Source: Ancylomarina sp. 16SWW S1-10-2
Lineage (GTDB): Bacteria; Bacteroidota; Bacteroidia; Bacteroidales; Marinifilaceae
NCBI RefSeq assembly: GCF_009669305.1
Contig: NZ_SADB01000014.1
Span: forward strand, 1 to 64,000
DNA: 64,000 nt
Reading direction: 5' to 3'
Of the stretch, positions 37,329 through 47,669 are shown one piece after another (position 1 is the stretch's first letter; each line of letters starts with the position of its first letter). The notes beneath the pieces were generated by a model that saw only the letters and a program-made list of their open reading frames with translations, did no database searches and was not told where the DNA came from. A program made the translations under genes and the position numbers.

Positions 37329-40145
37329 ATGATAGTTAGTACACAAGCCAGAATGGTGAAGAGCTTAATTGCATGTTTATTGCTGTTGATTCCGTTTATG
37401 GGAATGGCTCAAGTTCTTAAACATCCACGGATTTTAAACAATGATGATGCTAAAGACGCATTTCTTAAATCAGTGAATGATGTAGAATGGAAAAGAAGCT
37501 TTGTTGAAAAGAAAAAGGAACATGTTGCTAAATATTTAGAATTGTGCAAAAAGGATCCTGAATGGTTAGTGTCCCGTTTACAAATGAACTGGAAAACCAA
37601 GTATTCAAACGTGTACTTGCGAGGTGGAGACTTCTCTCATTCTGATGGTGAAGCTCCTGTTCCTACTGTTCGTTATTCTGGAACTCGTGATTGGGCTACC
37701 GACTATAAAACACCATCTCTCGAGAATATTGAGCCTTACTTTGATGATGAAAGAGGCTTTTTTTTAGAGCACAAAGAAACAGGTAAAAAAGAGTGGGTTC
37801 AGCCATCAAAAACGGGGCATATGATTGAAGGAATCAATAGTCGAATCATGTCGATTGTTGAAGATGCCGCTTTTTTGTATTGGTTGACAGGCGAGGAAAA
37901 ATACGCCAAGCTTGCGCAACCGGTCTACCTGACTTATGTTGATGGGATGTACTATCGTAATCCTCCTGAAATTTTGGATGAATCGAATCAGCGTTTTATT
38001 TCTGGTTTGGCCACTTTCGAGGTAATTCACGAAAAAGTGGTGGTTAATCTTGCGTTAACCTACGATTACTTGTTTACTTATTTTAATCAAAACAAAGTTG
38101 ATTTAGATCATTCGGTGGCTGTTCTTCAAAAATGGGGCGACCAAATTATCAAATTTGGAATTCCAGATAATAATTGGAATTTATTTCAGGCTAGATTCTT
38201 AACTTATATTGCCTTGGCACTCGATGAGGATTCGAATTATGCCAATGGTAAAGGTCAGCAATACTATTTGGAGCACACTTTTGATATTTCTACACCAAGA
38301 CAAATTGCCATTAAAGATGCGCTATTGGTTTATGATCAGAAAACTGGTATTTGGCCCGAAGCGGCATCTTATTCCATGCATGTAAATACTACTTTGCTAG
38401 AAATATTGGCTTTGTTAGATCATGTGACTAATGCAAACGAATTGGCTAATTTTCCGATCATCGAAAAGGCTGCATTAGCGTGTTTTCAATACCTATTTCC
38501 TTGCGGGAGTAATGTTGGTTTTGGGGATTCTAAACATAACACGATTCCGTTCGAAAATTTTGAATTATTAATTGGCAACTACAAAAAATACAATAAATCA
38601 GATAAAGAGTTGCTGATTACCTCATTGCTTACCCCTTTTGTAGCCGATGGATCTTATAAGCGTAAGGCAACGAGTTTGCTTGAGCTTAGTTTCTATGTAG
38701 ATGAGTTGAGCCCAATATCTTCGGATGCCAAAATAGAAACTTCTTCTTTAATGACTCCTACTTTTTATGCACCTAACGTAAGCATGTTTGTGCAACGAAT
38801 GGGAGAAGGAGATCAGGCTATGATGGTTTCTACAGTTGGTTCGTATGGCAACCATGCACATGCTAATGGAATTTCCATGGAGCTGTATGCTAATAATTAT
38901 GTACTAGCTCCTGATAAAGGCAAAGGAAAAAGTTATTGGAATTCTGATTTTAGAGAATATTATTCGAAAATGCCTGCGCACAATACCGTGGTGGTTGATG
39001 GAAAATCAACCTATAGCAACATGCGTAGTTTTTATCCTTATAGTTTAGAGAATCATTATCCTAAGTCGGGTGTGGTAAATCCACTCTTTAAAAAGGTTTC
39101 ATTCGGAAACTTTTCGTTTGTTGAACCTAAAACCAATTCCGATCAGCAGCGCTTAACGGCTATTATTAATACGCCTTCTGGCCAGGGATATGTGTTGGAT
39201 TTATTTCGATCTAAAAAGAAAGAATCAGGAGCCCAAAAGCACGAATATTTTTACCATAATCAGGGTCAATCGCTTCAAATATTCGATGAAAATGATAAAG
39301 AGTTGACATTGAGAAAGACGAATGAGTTAACGTCGAAAAACGGACAGTTAAAGGCTTACGATTATTTAACAGAGAAGAAGGTTATTTCTTTTGATGATGA
39401 TTTTAAAACATTATTTATAATTAAAGAAGCTAATAAGCCTGATAACTTGATGAAAGTATGGGTGAAAGGATATGAGAATCAAACAGTTTTCTCGGTAAAA
39501 ACACCTAAGAGTAATGCTATTTCTAAGACGACGGCACCAAAGTCTCTTATCGGTAAAGACATTCCTGCTCTCATTTTACGAAGAAACGAGGAAGCTTGGA
39601 CAAAGCCTTTTGTATTGGTTTTTAATCCATACATAGAAAAGGGAAACAACCCAATTCAAAATGTAGATTTTGATGTTTTTCCTGAAAGTCCAGCTTGTCA
39701 AAAAATTACCGTGAATCAAACGGATGGATTGACTAGCGATCACATAGCAGTCACAAGTTCAAAAGATGATATTATCTCAAATGAAGATCTCTATCAAAAA
39801 GGATTTTTATCGATAGTAAGAGAGAAGGATGGAAAAGATATTCCTGATTTTATATTTACGTCAGGAGTTTATCAATTCAAATACAAAGAGTGGGAGATAT
39901 TATCGGTTAATACTGCATCAACAGTTTCTATTGAGAAGAAAGAAGATGGATTTTGGGTTGAAAATGATGCTCCAATTGTTTTGAAGGTTCCTATTACAAG
40001 CAATTTTAAACCTGCAAAAATACGTTTGTTTAATATGGATGGATCTTATGTGGAGAGAAATGGAAATATCAACAGAAAGAATTCAAATCAAATAGAATTT
40101 AGGTTGGAAAAATCATACCAAAAGACAGTCGTACTTTCGGAGTAA
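37329..40145 (+). CDS. Heparinase II/III-like polysaccharide lyase (938 aa), tandem copy 1
   Basis: Secreted (signal ending GMAQ; an ATG at 37353 is an alternative start). An (alpha/alpha) toroid occupies about residues 25-460 (DDERGFFLEHKETGKKEW, FPCGSNVGFGDSKHN), followed by an antiparallel beta-sandwich of the heparinase II/III type with GNHAHANGISMELY (about 506-519) and MPAHNTVVVDG, and a C-terminal extension. The family differs clearly from the 846/1158-aa lyases. Paralogous to the next gene over its whole length. Expected to cleave at uronic acids by beta-elimination; substrate unknown. Confidence 0.78.
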   Translation: MIVSTQARMVKSLIACLLLLIPFMGMAQVLKHPRILNNDDAKDAFLKSVNDVEWKRSFVEKKKEHVAKYLELCKKDPEWLVSRLQMNWKTKYSNVYLRGGDFSHSDGEAPVPTVRYSGTRDWATDYKTPSLENIEPYFDDERGFFLEHKETGKKEWVQPSKTGHMIEGINSRIMSIVEDAAFLYWLTGEEKYAKLAQPVYLTYVDGMYYRNPPEILDESNQRFISGLATFEVIHEKVVVNLALTYDYLFTYFNQNKVDLDHSVAVLQKWGDQIIKFGIPDNNWNLFQARFLTYIALALDEDSNYANGKGQQYYLEHTFDISTPRQIAIKDALLVYDQKTGIWPEAASYSMHVNTTLLEILALLDHVTNANELANFPIIEKAALACFQYLFPCGSNVGFGDSKHNTIPFENFELLIGNYKKYNKSDKELLITSLLTPFVADGSYKRKATSLLELSFYVDELSPISSDAKIETSSLMTPTFYAPNVSMFVQRMGEGDQAMMVSTVGSYGNHAHANGISMELYANNYVLAPDKGKGKSYWNSDFREYYSKMPAHNTVVVDGKSTYSNMRSFYPYSLENHYPKSGVVNPLFKKVSFGNFSFVEPKTNSDQQRLTAIINTPSGQGYVLDLFRSKKKESGAQKHEYFYHNQGQSLQIFDENDKELTLRKTNELTSKNGQLKAYDYLTEKKVISFDDDFKTLFIIKEANKPDNLMKVWVKGYENQTVFSVKTPKSNAISKTTAPKSLIGKDIPALILRRNEEAWTKPFVLVFNPYIEKGNNPIQNVDFDVFPESPACQKITVNQTDGLTSDHIAVTSSKDDIISNEDLYQKGFLSIVREKDGKDIPDFIFTSGVYQFKYKEWEILSVNTASTVSIEKKEDGFWVENDAPIVLKVPITSNFKPAKIRLFNMDGSYVERNGNINRKNSNQIEFRLEKSYQKTVVLSE

Positions 40146-40176
40146 GAATTTTATAGATAGTGAAAATAAATATATC

Positions 40177-42918
40177 ATGATAAAGAAATTAAGCATATTC
40201 GTAGCATTGGTTTGTATTGGAATGCTTGCTAAGGCGCAGGACACGAATATAATTCCACTTCCTGAAAATCTACATGAGGGTTTTCCTCGTTTGTATATTA
40301 CTCAGGACGAAAAAGGAGATCTGGAAAAAACGATTCAGAAAGAGGTCTGGGCAAAAGATGTTTTAAAAGGCATTCATAAGCGCATTGATAAGTATATCGA
40401 TGATCCGGAATGGATGGTTTCGCGTCTGCAAATGCATTGGAAAACGAAAGCCATCAACGAATATGTAAATGGCATTTACTTCTCGCACTCCGATGGTGAA
40501 GCTCCTGTGCCTACAGTTCGTTTTACTGGTTCGCGCGATTATACGACTGTCTATGGAAGACCTAAATTGGAAGATATCATTCCTTATATGGATGATGAAC
40601 GTGGTTTATATTTACCTAACCGTAGCAAAGAAGGAAATCCTTTTGAATGGGCTGAAGCATCAAAAACAGGAGGTATCATTCATAAAATAAATGAGCAAAT
40701 TATTGGTTTAGCTCGCGATGCTGCCTTTACTTATTGGTTAGAGAATGATGAACGTTACGCCAAATTTGCATTCGATTTGTTCGATACTTATATGGCTGGA
40801 ATGTACTATCGTAAAGAACCTATTGATTTAATGAATGGTCATATTCAAACATTGGTTGGCTTTACTTGTTTTCAGGTGATTCATGAAAAAGCATTAAAAG
40901 AAATATCTGAACTGTACGATTTTTTGCATCCTTATATTGAAGCTAAGTACGCAGATAAAATTGACAATTACGATGCAACCATTAAGCGATGGACTGATCA
41001 GGTAATTAAAAATGGTGTACCACAGAATAACTGGGATTTGCATCAGGCAAATACAATTTTAAAGGGTGCCATGGTTTTGCGTGATAATAAAAACTATGAA
41101 GATCAAAAAGGTCGTGAGTATTATATCAATCATATTTTAAATGTAACATCGCCACGCCAGTGGTCTATGACTAAGTTAATGGATTATGGTTACGATTCTA
41201 ATAATGGCGTTTGGGCCGAGTGTCCGGGTTATTCTCAAAGTGTTACAAAGGAGTTGATGGCTTTTATTCGTGATTTTGATACTACTTTCGATCATAATAT
41301 TTTGCCTTATACTCCGGTAATGGATAAAGCGGTAAAAATGTTGCCACAATATTTGTTTCCAAATGGACAAATTGTTGCCTTTGGGGATTCTTATTATGAT
41401 CATGTTTCTACCGAACCTATGGGAGATATGATACATCTTGCTCAGAAATATAACAACACAAAGCAAGAAGAGGAATTTACGGCTATGTATCGTTTGTTTG
41501 AGCCTAATGCTGATAAAACAGCGAAGGATTCTAAACCAAGAGCTGAAGTATCGTCCTTTTTTGCCAATAAACCTTTAGTGCTGAATCCGAAATATAAAAA
41601 AGGAGTAGTAAGCGATTATTTGACTCAAACTTTTTATGCGCCAAATGTTAGCTGGCATGTACAACGTATGGGCGTTGGCAAAGAGGGTTTAATGGTTTCC
41701 TTAAACGGATCTTTGGGAAATCACATGCATTCCAACGGAATTAGCATGGAATTGTATGGAAAAGGCTTGGTTCAAGGTGCCGATCCTGGAAAAGGAGCTG
41801 GTTATCTTCAACCTGTTTATTTGGAGTATTACTCACAATTCCCTGCTCATAATACCGTAATGGTCGATGGAATTTCTTCTTATACCGAAATGTTAAGTCA
41901 TCATGCTTTCGATTTGATGGGACAGTATCCAAAATCGGAACAAAAAGAAGGCTTTTATGAGGATATTACTTACTCTGATGTTTATTTTTTAGAGCCAGAG
42001 AGTCAAAGCGACCAAAACAGGACGGTGAGTATTGTGAAAACAGGGGAGACAACAGGTTATTATGTCGATATTTTCCGTTCTAAAAAACAGCGAAAGGGAG
42101 ATGTTTACCATGATTATTTCTATCATAACCTAGGTCAGACTATGAAGATTACCGATACAAAAGGGAATCTACTGCCATTGACTCCAAGTGAAGAAATGGC
42201 TTTCGCTGGAGGACATCTTTATGGATTGGATTATATGTGGGATAAAAAATCGGTTCGAACTTCTGACGATTATCAGGCCGAATGGAAAATTGATAGACCC
42301 GAAGGAGAAGAAGATGTGTATATGAGTTTGTGGATGAAAGGTACTGAAGGACGTGAAGTATTTTCGATCAAGTCGCCTTCTTGTAAGTCATTTAAAGATA
42401 AAACAGGTATTCCTTACGATATTGATCACGAGCCATATTTAACTTTAGCTGCTCGTCAGCATGGCGAAGCTTGGGAGCATCCTTTTGTTTCGGTGTACGA
42501 ACCCTTTACTTCGACCGAAGGAAAAAGTATCAAAAACATAGAAGGTTTCGATGATGAAAATGGGAATAAAGATTTTGCAGGTTTGAAAATTACCCAGAAA
42601 TCAGGTCGTGAAGATCTTGTATTTTCATCCTATAATGGAAAAATAGCTCGTTATCAAGATAAATCAACTGATGCTAGTTATGCTTTGGTGGGGAATGAAA
42701 AGAATGGCGATTTTGTGTTGTTTATGGGAAATGGAACTCTGCTCGAAGCTAATGGAGTTACTATTTCTACTTCTGAAAAAGGAAATGTTGTATTGGAGCA
42801 GAAAGATGGAAAATTATTCTTGCACAATGAGGTGTCTGTAACGATCACTATTGGAAAAAAGAAAAAGCAATTTGATGCAAGTGATAGAAGAGAAATTAAA
42901 TTGTTGAAACGAAAATAA
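40177..42918 (+). CDS. Heparinase II/III-like polysaccharide lyase (913 aa), tandem copy 2
   Basis: Paralogue of the preceding gene, 31 bp downstream. Shared blocks include DPEWMVSRLQMHWKTK, SHSDGEAPVPTVRFTGSRD, the toroid FPNGQIVAFGDSYYDH, and GNHMHSNGISMELYGKG (about 515-531) with FPAHNTVMVDG. Secreted (signal ending LAKAQ). The C-terminal 150 residues differ most from copy 1, suggesting different subsites. Together with the sulfatase it forms a three-gene operon closed by a strong terminator. Likely uronate-specific lyase; PL family not assignable by eye. Confidence 0.78.
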   Translation: MIKKLSIFVALVCIGMLAKAQDTNIIPLPENLHEGFPRLYITQDEKGDLEKTIQKEVWAKDVLKGIHKRIDKYIDDPEWMVSRLQMHWKTKAINEYVNGIYFSHSDGEAPVPTVRFTGSRDYTTVYGRPKLEDIIPYMDDERGLYLPNRSKEGNPFEWAEASKTGGIIHKINEQIIGLARDAAFTYWLENDERYAKFAFDLFDTYMAGMYYRKEPIDLMNGHIQTLVGFTCFQVIHEKALKEISELYDFLHPYIEAKYADKIDNYDATIKRWTDQVIKNGVPQNNWDLHQANTILKGAMVLRDNKNYEDQKGREYYINHILNVTSPRQWSMTKLMDYGYDSNNGVWAECPGYSQSVTKELMAFIRDFDTTFDHNILPYTPVMDKAVKMLPQYLFPNGQIVAFGDSYYDHVSTEPMGDMIHLAQKYNNTKQEEEFTAMYRLFEPNADKTAKDSKPRAEVSSFFANKPLVLNPKYKKGVVSDYLTQTFYAPNVSWHVQRMGVGKEGLMVSLNGSLGNHMHSNGISMELYGKGLVQGADPGKGAGYLQPVYLEYYSQFPAHNTVMVDGISSYTEMLSHHAFDLMGQYPKSEQKEGFYEDITYSDVYFLEPESQSDQNRTVSIVKTGETTGYYVDIFRSKKQRKGDVYHDYFYHNLGQTMKITDTKGNLLPLTPSEEMAFAGGHLYGLDYMWDKKSVRTSDDYQAEWKIDRPEGEEDVYMSLWMKGTEGREVFSIKSPSCKSFKDKTGIPYDIDHEPYLTLAARQHGEAWEHPFVSVYEPFTSTEGKSIKNIEGFDDENGNKDFAGLKITQKSGREDLVFSSYNGKIARYQDKSTDASYALVGNEKNGDFVLFMGNGTLLEANGVTISTSEKGNVVLEQKDGKLFLHNEVSVTITIGKKKKQFDASDRREIKLLKRK

Positions 42919-42949
42919 TAATTTCTAAACCTTATGAAAGTATTAAAAG

Positions 42950-42989
42950 AAGGTGCAATAGCCTTATTGGCTATTGCACCTTTTTTTTT
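42950..42989 (+). terminator. Strong Rho-independent terminator
   Basis: 14-bp perfect stem (42950-42963 with 42969-42982) with TTATT loop and a run of nine T. Ends the sulfatase-lyase-lyase operon. Confidence 0.92.
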
Positions 42990-43141
42990 GTCCGTTCAAA
43001 AAAAAATATTCTGAAGCTTTATTAATGGTGTACTGCAGGAGAATATGCAGCTTGCTTAATTCGGAATGTGGAAATAGATTTGGAACAATAAAATAAACTA
43101 TTCTTTACGTAAATGTTTAAAATAGATATAAAATTAAAAGT

Positions 43142-43176
43142 ATTGAACATTTCTTATTCGTTCGAAAATGTTCAAT
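43142..43176 (+). promoter_or_regulatory. Perfect inverted repeat ahead of second sulfatase
   Basis: ATTGAACATTT (43142-43152) pairs perfectly with AAATGTTCAAT (43166-43176), ending 22 bp before the sulfatase ATG. It could be an operator or a leader hairpin. CTATTCTTTA at 43098-43107 resembles the right half of the PUL motif but the left half is absent. Confidence 0.4.
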
Positions 43177-43198
43177 TTTATCTGCAAAATAAAAAACC

Positions 43199-44641
43199 AT
43201 GAAGAGTTTTTTTTTAATAATTATTGTATTGTTGTCTGTTTCGTTGTTTACGTCTTGTAAACATGATAATAAACAACCAAATATCGTTGTTGTTTTGTGT
43301 GATGATTTAGGATATGGTGATTTGTCAACCTTTGGACATCCTGTTATTCAAACACCAAATTTGGATCAATTGGCAGAGAAAGGAATAAAGTTTACAAATT
43401 GTTATTCTGCTGCACCTGTTTGTTCTCCTTCTCGAGTAGGATTGTTAACAGGAAGAAGTCCCAATAAAGGTGGAGTTTATGATTTTATTCCTGGTATTAA
43501 AAAATCTCCCGATTGTCGTGATTTGGTTCACTTACAAGCAAGTGAGCAAACGATTCCAGCTATGTTAAAGGCAGCTGGATATGCAACTTGTTTGTCGGGA
43601 AAATGGCACTGTAGTTCTCGCTTTAACAGCGATGCTCAGCCTACTCCTGGTTACTTTGGATTCGACCATTGGTTTGCTACCCATAATAATGCAGTTCCTA
43701 GTCATAAGAATCCTAGAAATTTTATTCGCAATGGTAAAAAAGTAGGTGAATTGAAAGGTTTTAGTTGTCAAATAGTGGCAAATGAGGCGATTCAATGGCT
43801 TACAGATAAAAAAGACGATAAGCCTTTTTACCTTCAGGTTTGTTTTCACGAACCACATGAACCTATTGCTTCGCCCAAGGATTTGGTTGAGAAATACCTT
43901 CCTCAATCTGAAAATGAAAATCAAGCAGAATACTTTGCCAATGTTGAAAATATGGATAAAGCTACGGGGCGTTTGATTCAGTTTTTAGAAGAAAATTATA
44001 GCGATAATACATTGGTTTTTTTTACATCCGATAATGGTCCCGAAACATTAAACAGATACTATCGAGCAACAAAGTCTTATGGTTCTCCAGGGAATCTGAA
44101 AGGGATGAAATTGTGGACAAATGAGGCAGGATTTCATGTTCCAGGTATTTTGTATTGGATGGGAAAATCTACATTCAACGGAACATCAGATGCGATTGTT
44201 TCCTCTCTCGACTTAATGCCAACTTTTGCTGAATTATCTGGTGCAACTTTGCCAAATAGAACTTTAGATGGTGAATCGATTACATCATTAATTAAAATTG
44301 GGGAAAAGGAAAGAGTTAAACCTTTAATTTGGGCTTTTTATGATGCAATAAATGAACATCGAGTAGCGATGCGCATTGATGATTGGAAAATTATGTGTCG
44401 TTTAAAAATTGATACTGCTTATTTATGTCATATTCACAATTTGTGTGAGGGTAATGAAAAATTGGTTAAAGAAGCTGAGATGACTGATTTTGAGTTGTAC
44501 AATATGAAAGATGATAGGGGTGAGACTGTAAATGTAGCTATGCAATATCCAGAAGTTTTTAATAAAATGAAATTGCAATTCGAGTCGGAATATTCTGATT
44601 TACTGAAAGATAGTTACGTTTGGAAAAGAGAATCCAAATAA
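43199..44641 (+). CDS. Sulfatase (S1 family, formylglycine type), lipoprotein
   Basis: A 480-residue arylsulfatase-type enzyme with lipobox Cys20. Maturation motif CSPSR at about residue 75 with the following GLLTGR; metal-binding Asp pair in VLCDDLGYGD; TSDNGPE and LSGKWHC carry further active-site residues. It differs from the sulfatase at 35817 and resembles arylsulfatase-A-like S1 subfamilies. The C-terminal ELYNMKDDRGETVN is normal. In the same frame beyond the TAA there are 33 further sense codons (44642-44743), which may be an ancient extension or a relic. Confidence 0.94.
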   Translation: MKSFFLIIIVLLSVSLFTSCKHDNKQPNIVVVLCDDLGYGDLSTFGHPVIQTPNLDQLAEKGIKFTNCYSAAPVCSPSRVGLLTGRSPNKGGVYDFIPGIKKSPDCRDLVHLQASEQTIPAMLKAAGYATCLSGKWHCSSRFNSDAQPTPGYFGFDHWFATHNNAVPSHKNPRNFIRNGKKVGELKGFSCQIVANEAIQWLTDKKDDKPFYLQVCFHEPHEPIASPKDLVEKYLPQSENENQAEYFANVENMDKATGRLIQFLEENYSDNTLVFFTSDNGPETLNRYYRATKSYGSPGNLKGMKLWTNEAGFHVPGILYWMGKSTFNGTSDAIVSSLDLMPTFAELSGATLPNRTLDGESITSLIKIGEKERVKPLIWAFYDAINEHRVAMRIDDWKIMCRLKIDTAYLCHIHNLCEGNEKLVKEAEMTDFELYNMKDDRGETVNVAMQYPEVFNKMKLQFESEYSDLLKDSYVWKRESK

Positions 44642-44743
44642 TCTGATCAGAATGAAATATCACAGCATCTATTAAGGCTTGAGCAAGAAATACAGAAGGT
44701 TCTAAATGCAATAGGTGTTGAGAAAGTACATTGGAGACCATGA
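44642..44743 (+). pseudogene. Coding-like 33-codon stretch in frame after the sulfatase stop
   Basis: Directly after the sulfatase TAA the same frame reads SDQNEISQHLLRLEQEIQ, then KVLNAIGVEKVHWRP and a TGA at 44741. The composition is protein-like (amphipathic helix then a GVEKVHW end). Either the sulfatase was longer and acquired a nonsense codon, or this is the 3' remnant of another gene. I do not recognise the family. Confidence 0.35.
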
Positions 44744-44849
44744 CTATTTACGCTAGTTTTTAGAGGGTAAATCAGAATAAGGACTTGGTTGTAATTAATT
44801 TTCGATCTATTGTGTTTTTCCCAAATAAAACACACAAAAAACATATAAA

Positions 44850-47402
44850 ATGAAAAAAATAATTATTGGCGTATTGTACTGTGTTTTAGTTTTATTTGGG
44901 GCGAGAGCAGAGTCTCCAGATCGGACCGAGCTGCATAAGAATGCCATAAAACAGGCAACAGAAATTGTTAAGCAGATGACCTTGGACGAAAAGATCAACT
45001 TGATCGAAATGGAAAACCTGCCAATTGAACGTTTAAACATACCTGGCCATCACTGGTGGAATGAAGCCTTGCATGGTGTCGCTCGTCGTGGAGAGGCAAC
45101 TCAGTTTCCCGTGCCACTTTCTATGGCGTCAACTTGGAATCCGCAATTGATTAAGGATATGGCTACTGCAATTAGCGATGAAGCCCGAGCGTTGAATAAT
45201 GCCGATTCGCCAGAAAATAGAGCAAAACGATATCATGGATTAACAATATGGAGTCCGGTGATTAATATGGCTCGCGATCCACGTTGGGGACGTACCGAAG
45301 AGACTTATGGTGAGGATCCACATTTGGCCACCGAATTAGCTTGTTGTTTTGTAAATGGTTTGCAGGGTAATGATCCAAATTATTTGAAAACAGTGGCAAC
45401 AATCAAACACTTTGTTGTGAATAACACAGAGCATAACCGCTTATTCGTTCGCCCTGATGTATCTGAGCGTGCATTGCGTGAATACTATTTTCCTGCCTAT
45501 CGGGATGTGATTAAGCGAGAAGATGCAGAATCGATTATGTCTTCATATAATGGGCTTAACGGAATTCCTTGTTCGGCAAATAAGTGGCTATTGACCGATG
45601 TTTTAAGAGGAGAATGGGGATTTAATGGTACTGTAGTAACTGATGTAGGCGTACCAAACCATTTGGTTGAAAAGCATAAATATGCTAAAAATGGGCCAGA
45701 AGCTGCTGCGATGATGATTACGGCAGGTGTAGATGTTTACTCAGGATCAGATGGAGGCTCACTAAAAAATCAGAGAATATGGGCAAAACAAGCAGTTGAG
45801 CAAGGTTTGCTAAAAGAGGCTGACTTGGACCAAGCTGTTATACGTAGTTTGGCAACTCGGATTAAATTGGGTCTTTTAAGATCAGATAAGAATAATCCTT
45901 ACACCAAAATTACAACTGAAGTTGTTGGTTCTAAGGAACATCTCGCAATTGCTAGGCAGATTGCTCGAGAAGGAACTATTCTATTACAAAACAAAAAAAA
46001 TGTTCTTCCGGCAACGCCAAAGAAATACAAAACTATTGTTTTTGCAGGACCGTATGCTAAGGACGCTCCTTTTGGAGCTTATAGTGGAAATGCAGCAGGC
46101 ATCGCAGTAACTCCAATGTTGGGTATGAACGAAGTGGCCGGAGATAAATATGAAATAAAGGGTCAGCTTGGGGGTAACTGGTTGTTTATTCCAGAAGGAA
46201 ATTTGAATATCCCAGGAAAGCCTGACTTAAAAGGTGTGAAAGGTGAATATTTTGCGGGAAATAAATGTACCGACATGGCCATGACAGTGAGAACAGATCG
46301 TACCATTGATTTAGACTTGCCGAAACCATTGGCTCATATTGATCCTGAAATTCCTCAGCCAACTTTTGCTGTGCGCTGGTCGGCAGACTTAACTCCCAAT
46401 CGTTCGGGGTTTCACTATTTTTCAATCACTGCACTTAGCGGAGCAAGAGTTTGGGTGAATGGTGAGAAAATAATTGATATTTGGAGTGGAAAAGCTCCAG
46501 ATTCCCGAGAGTCAAAAGGCATCTATTTAGAAGCAGGTAAGTCTGTGGATCTAAAAGTGGAATATTATAATAAGGAAGCTGTTCCAGCCCAAGCCTTATT
46601 AAAGTGGATTGAGCCACAGGAAAAAAACAGGATAGATAATGTTGAAGACAAACTTCTGGTTTATGTGGGAGGTATTACTTATCGCATGGCAAAGGAATCG
46701 CACGATAGAATGAACTCAATTGTACCTGAGGATCAGATGAAAGAAATTAAGGCGCTGGCAGATATTTATCCGAATATACTTGTGGTACTTAATGGAGGAA
46801 CCGTATTGCAATTGTCAGATCTTAACGATTTGGTTCCATCTATAATGCTCCAATGGTTCCCTGGTCAGGAAGGTGGATATGCCTTGGCAGAGATTATTAC
46901 CGGAAAAGTCAATCCTTCTGGGCATTTACCACTCACGTTTTATACCAATACAAGCAAATTGCCTGATTTTGAGGATTATGAAATTAGTAAAGGACGTACG
47001 TACATGTATATGAAAGATAATGTAACTTATCCTTTCGGTTATGGCCTTAGCTATACCTCATTTAAATTTTCAAATCTGAAAGTAAGGCAGCAGGATACGC
47101 AAGTTACAGCAGTTTTGAATGTAACCAATACTGGGGCAATGGATGGAGATGAAGTGGTTCAGCTTTATGTATCGAATCTCGATTCAAAAGTTTATCAGCC
47201 TATTCGCCAACTAAAAGCATTCAAGAGGGTTTCGGTTCTTAAAGGCGAAACCAAGAAAGTAGAATTGAAATTTTCAATCGACAATATGGCTTGGTGGAGT
47301 AAGCAAGATCAAAAGTATGTTGTGAATCCTGGTCGCTATAAAATTCAAATTGGAAAGTCGTCATCGGATATTGTTGTGAAGCAGATAATTACAGTAAAAT
47401 AA
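44850..47402 (+). CDS. GH3 glycoside hydrolase with inserted PA14 domain
   Basis: A secreted 850-residue GH3 enzyme (signal ending GARAES). N-terminal barrel with HHWWNEALHGVAR, WSPVINMARDPRWGRTEETYGEDPHL, KHFVVNNTEHNR, and nucleophile Asp in TVVTDVG (about 265). A PA14 domain (about 460-595, GVKGEYFAGNKC...SWTVWVNGE-like ARVWVNGEKIIDIW) is inserted in the second, alpha/beta-sandwich domain, and an FnIII-like domain closes the chain (VTNTGAMDGDEVVQLYVS). This architecture is common in beta-glucosidases and beta-xylosidases. A relic of a different GH3 is found at 61770-61931. Confidence 0.95.
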   Translation: MKKIIIGVLYCVLVLFGARAESPDRTELHKNAIKQATEIVKQMTLDEKINLIEMENLPIERLNIPGHHWWNEALHGVARRGEATQFPVPLSMASTWNPQLIKDMATAISDEARALNNADSPENRAKRYHGLTIWSPVINMARDPRWGRTEETYGEDPHLATELACCFVNGLQGNDPNYLKTVATIKHFVVNNTEHNRLFVRPDVSERALREYYFPAYRDVIKREDAESIMSSYNGLNGIPCSANKWLLTDVLRGEWGFNGTVVTDVGVPNHLVEKHKYAKNGPEAAAMMITAGVDVYSGSDGGSLKNQRIWAKQAVEQGLLKEADLDQAVIRSLATRIKLGLLRSDKNNPYTKITTEVVGSKEHLAIARQIAREGTILLQNKKNVLPATPKKYKTIVFAGPYAKDAPFGAYSGNAAGIAVTPMLGMNEVAGDKYEIKGQLGGNWLFIPEGNLNIPGKPDLKGVKGEYFAGNKCTDMAMTVRTDRTIDLDLPKPLAHIDPEIPQPTFAVRWSADLTPNRSGFHYFSITALSGARVWVNGEKIIDIWSGKAPDSRESKGIYLEAGKSVDLKVEYYNKEAVPAQALLKWIEPQEKNRIDNVEDKLLVYVGGITYRMAKESHDRMNSIVPEDQMKEIKALADIYPNILVVLNGGTVLQLSDLNDLVPSIMLQWFPGQEGGYALAEIITGKVNPSGHLPLTFYTNTSKLPDFEDYEISKGRTYMYMKDNVTYPFGYGLSYTSFKFSNLKVRQQDTQVTAVLNVTNTGAMDGDEVVQLYVSNLDSKVYQPIRQLKAFKRVSVLKGETKKVELKFSIDNMAWWSKQDQKYVVNPGRYKIQIGKSSSDIVVKQIITVK

Positions 47403-47443
47403 ACGACTTAGATATTAGCAGTATGAACAAATGGTGTAGAATT

Positions 47444-47591
47444 CTTCATTAGATATGAATGAAGGATATATTTTTGTTTTAGCTCTCAAAATGTTGAGTC
47501 AAGATGTACAGAACTTCTTTGGTAAGTACATCTTGGTTTAATTAAAAATATAATTATGTTGTAAATAATCAAAAAGTTGCATTTGCAACTT
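47444..47591 (+). repeat. Series of four inverted repeats between GH3 and SGNH genes
   Basis: CTTCATT/AATGAAG (47444-47464), CTCAA/TTGAG (47485-47498), AAGATGTAC/GTACATCTT (47501-47534, 9 bp perfect) and AAGTTGCATTTGCAACTT (47574-47591, 8-bp arms). None ends in a long T-run. The third may terminate GH3 transcription; the fourth looks like an operator-type palindrome 78 bp ahead of the SGNH gene. Confidence 0.5.
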
Positions 47592-47669
47592 GAATTCAGG
47601 AAACCTAAAATTTTAAGATAATGGGAATTATGCAATTACTGTTTTTTTAATATAAAACTGCCTTAAATT

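Noticed and set aside
43098-43107. CTATTCTTTA upstream of the second sulfatase as a fifth operator
   Set aside because: Only the right half of the motif is present and no -7 box follows at 36-37 bp.
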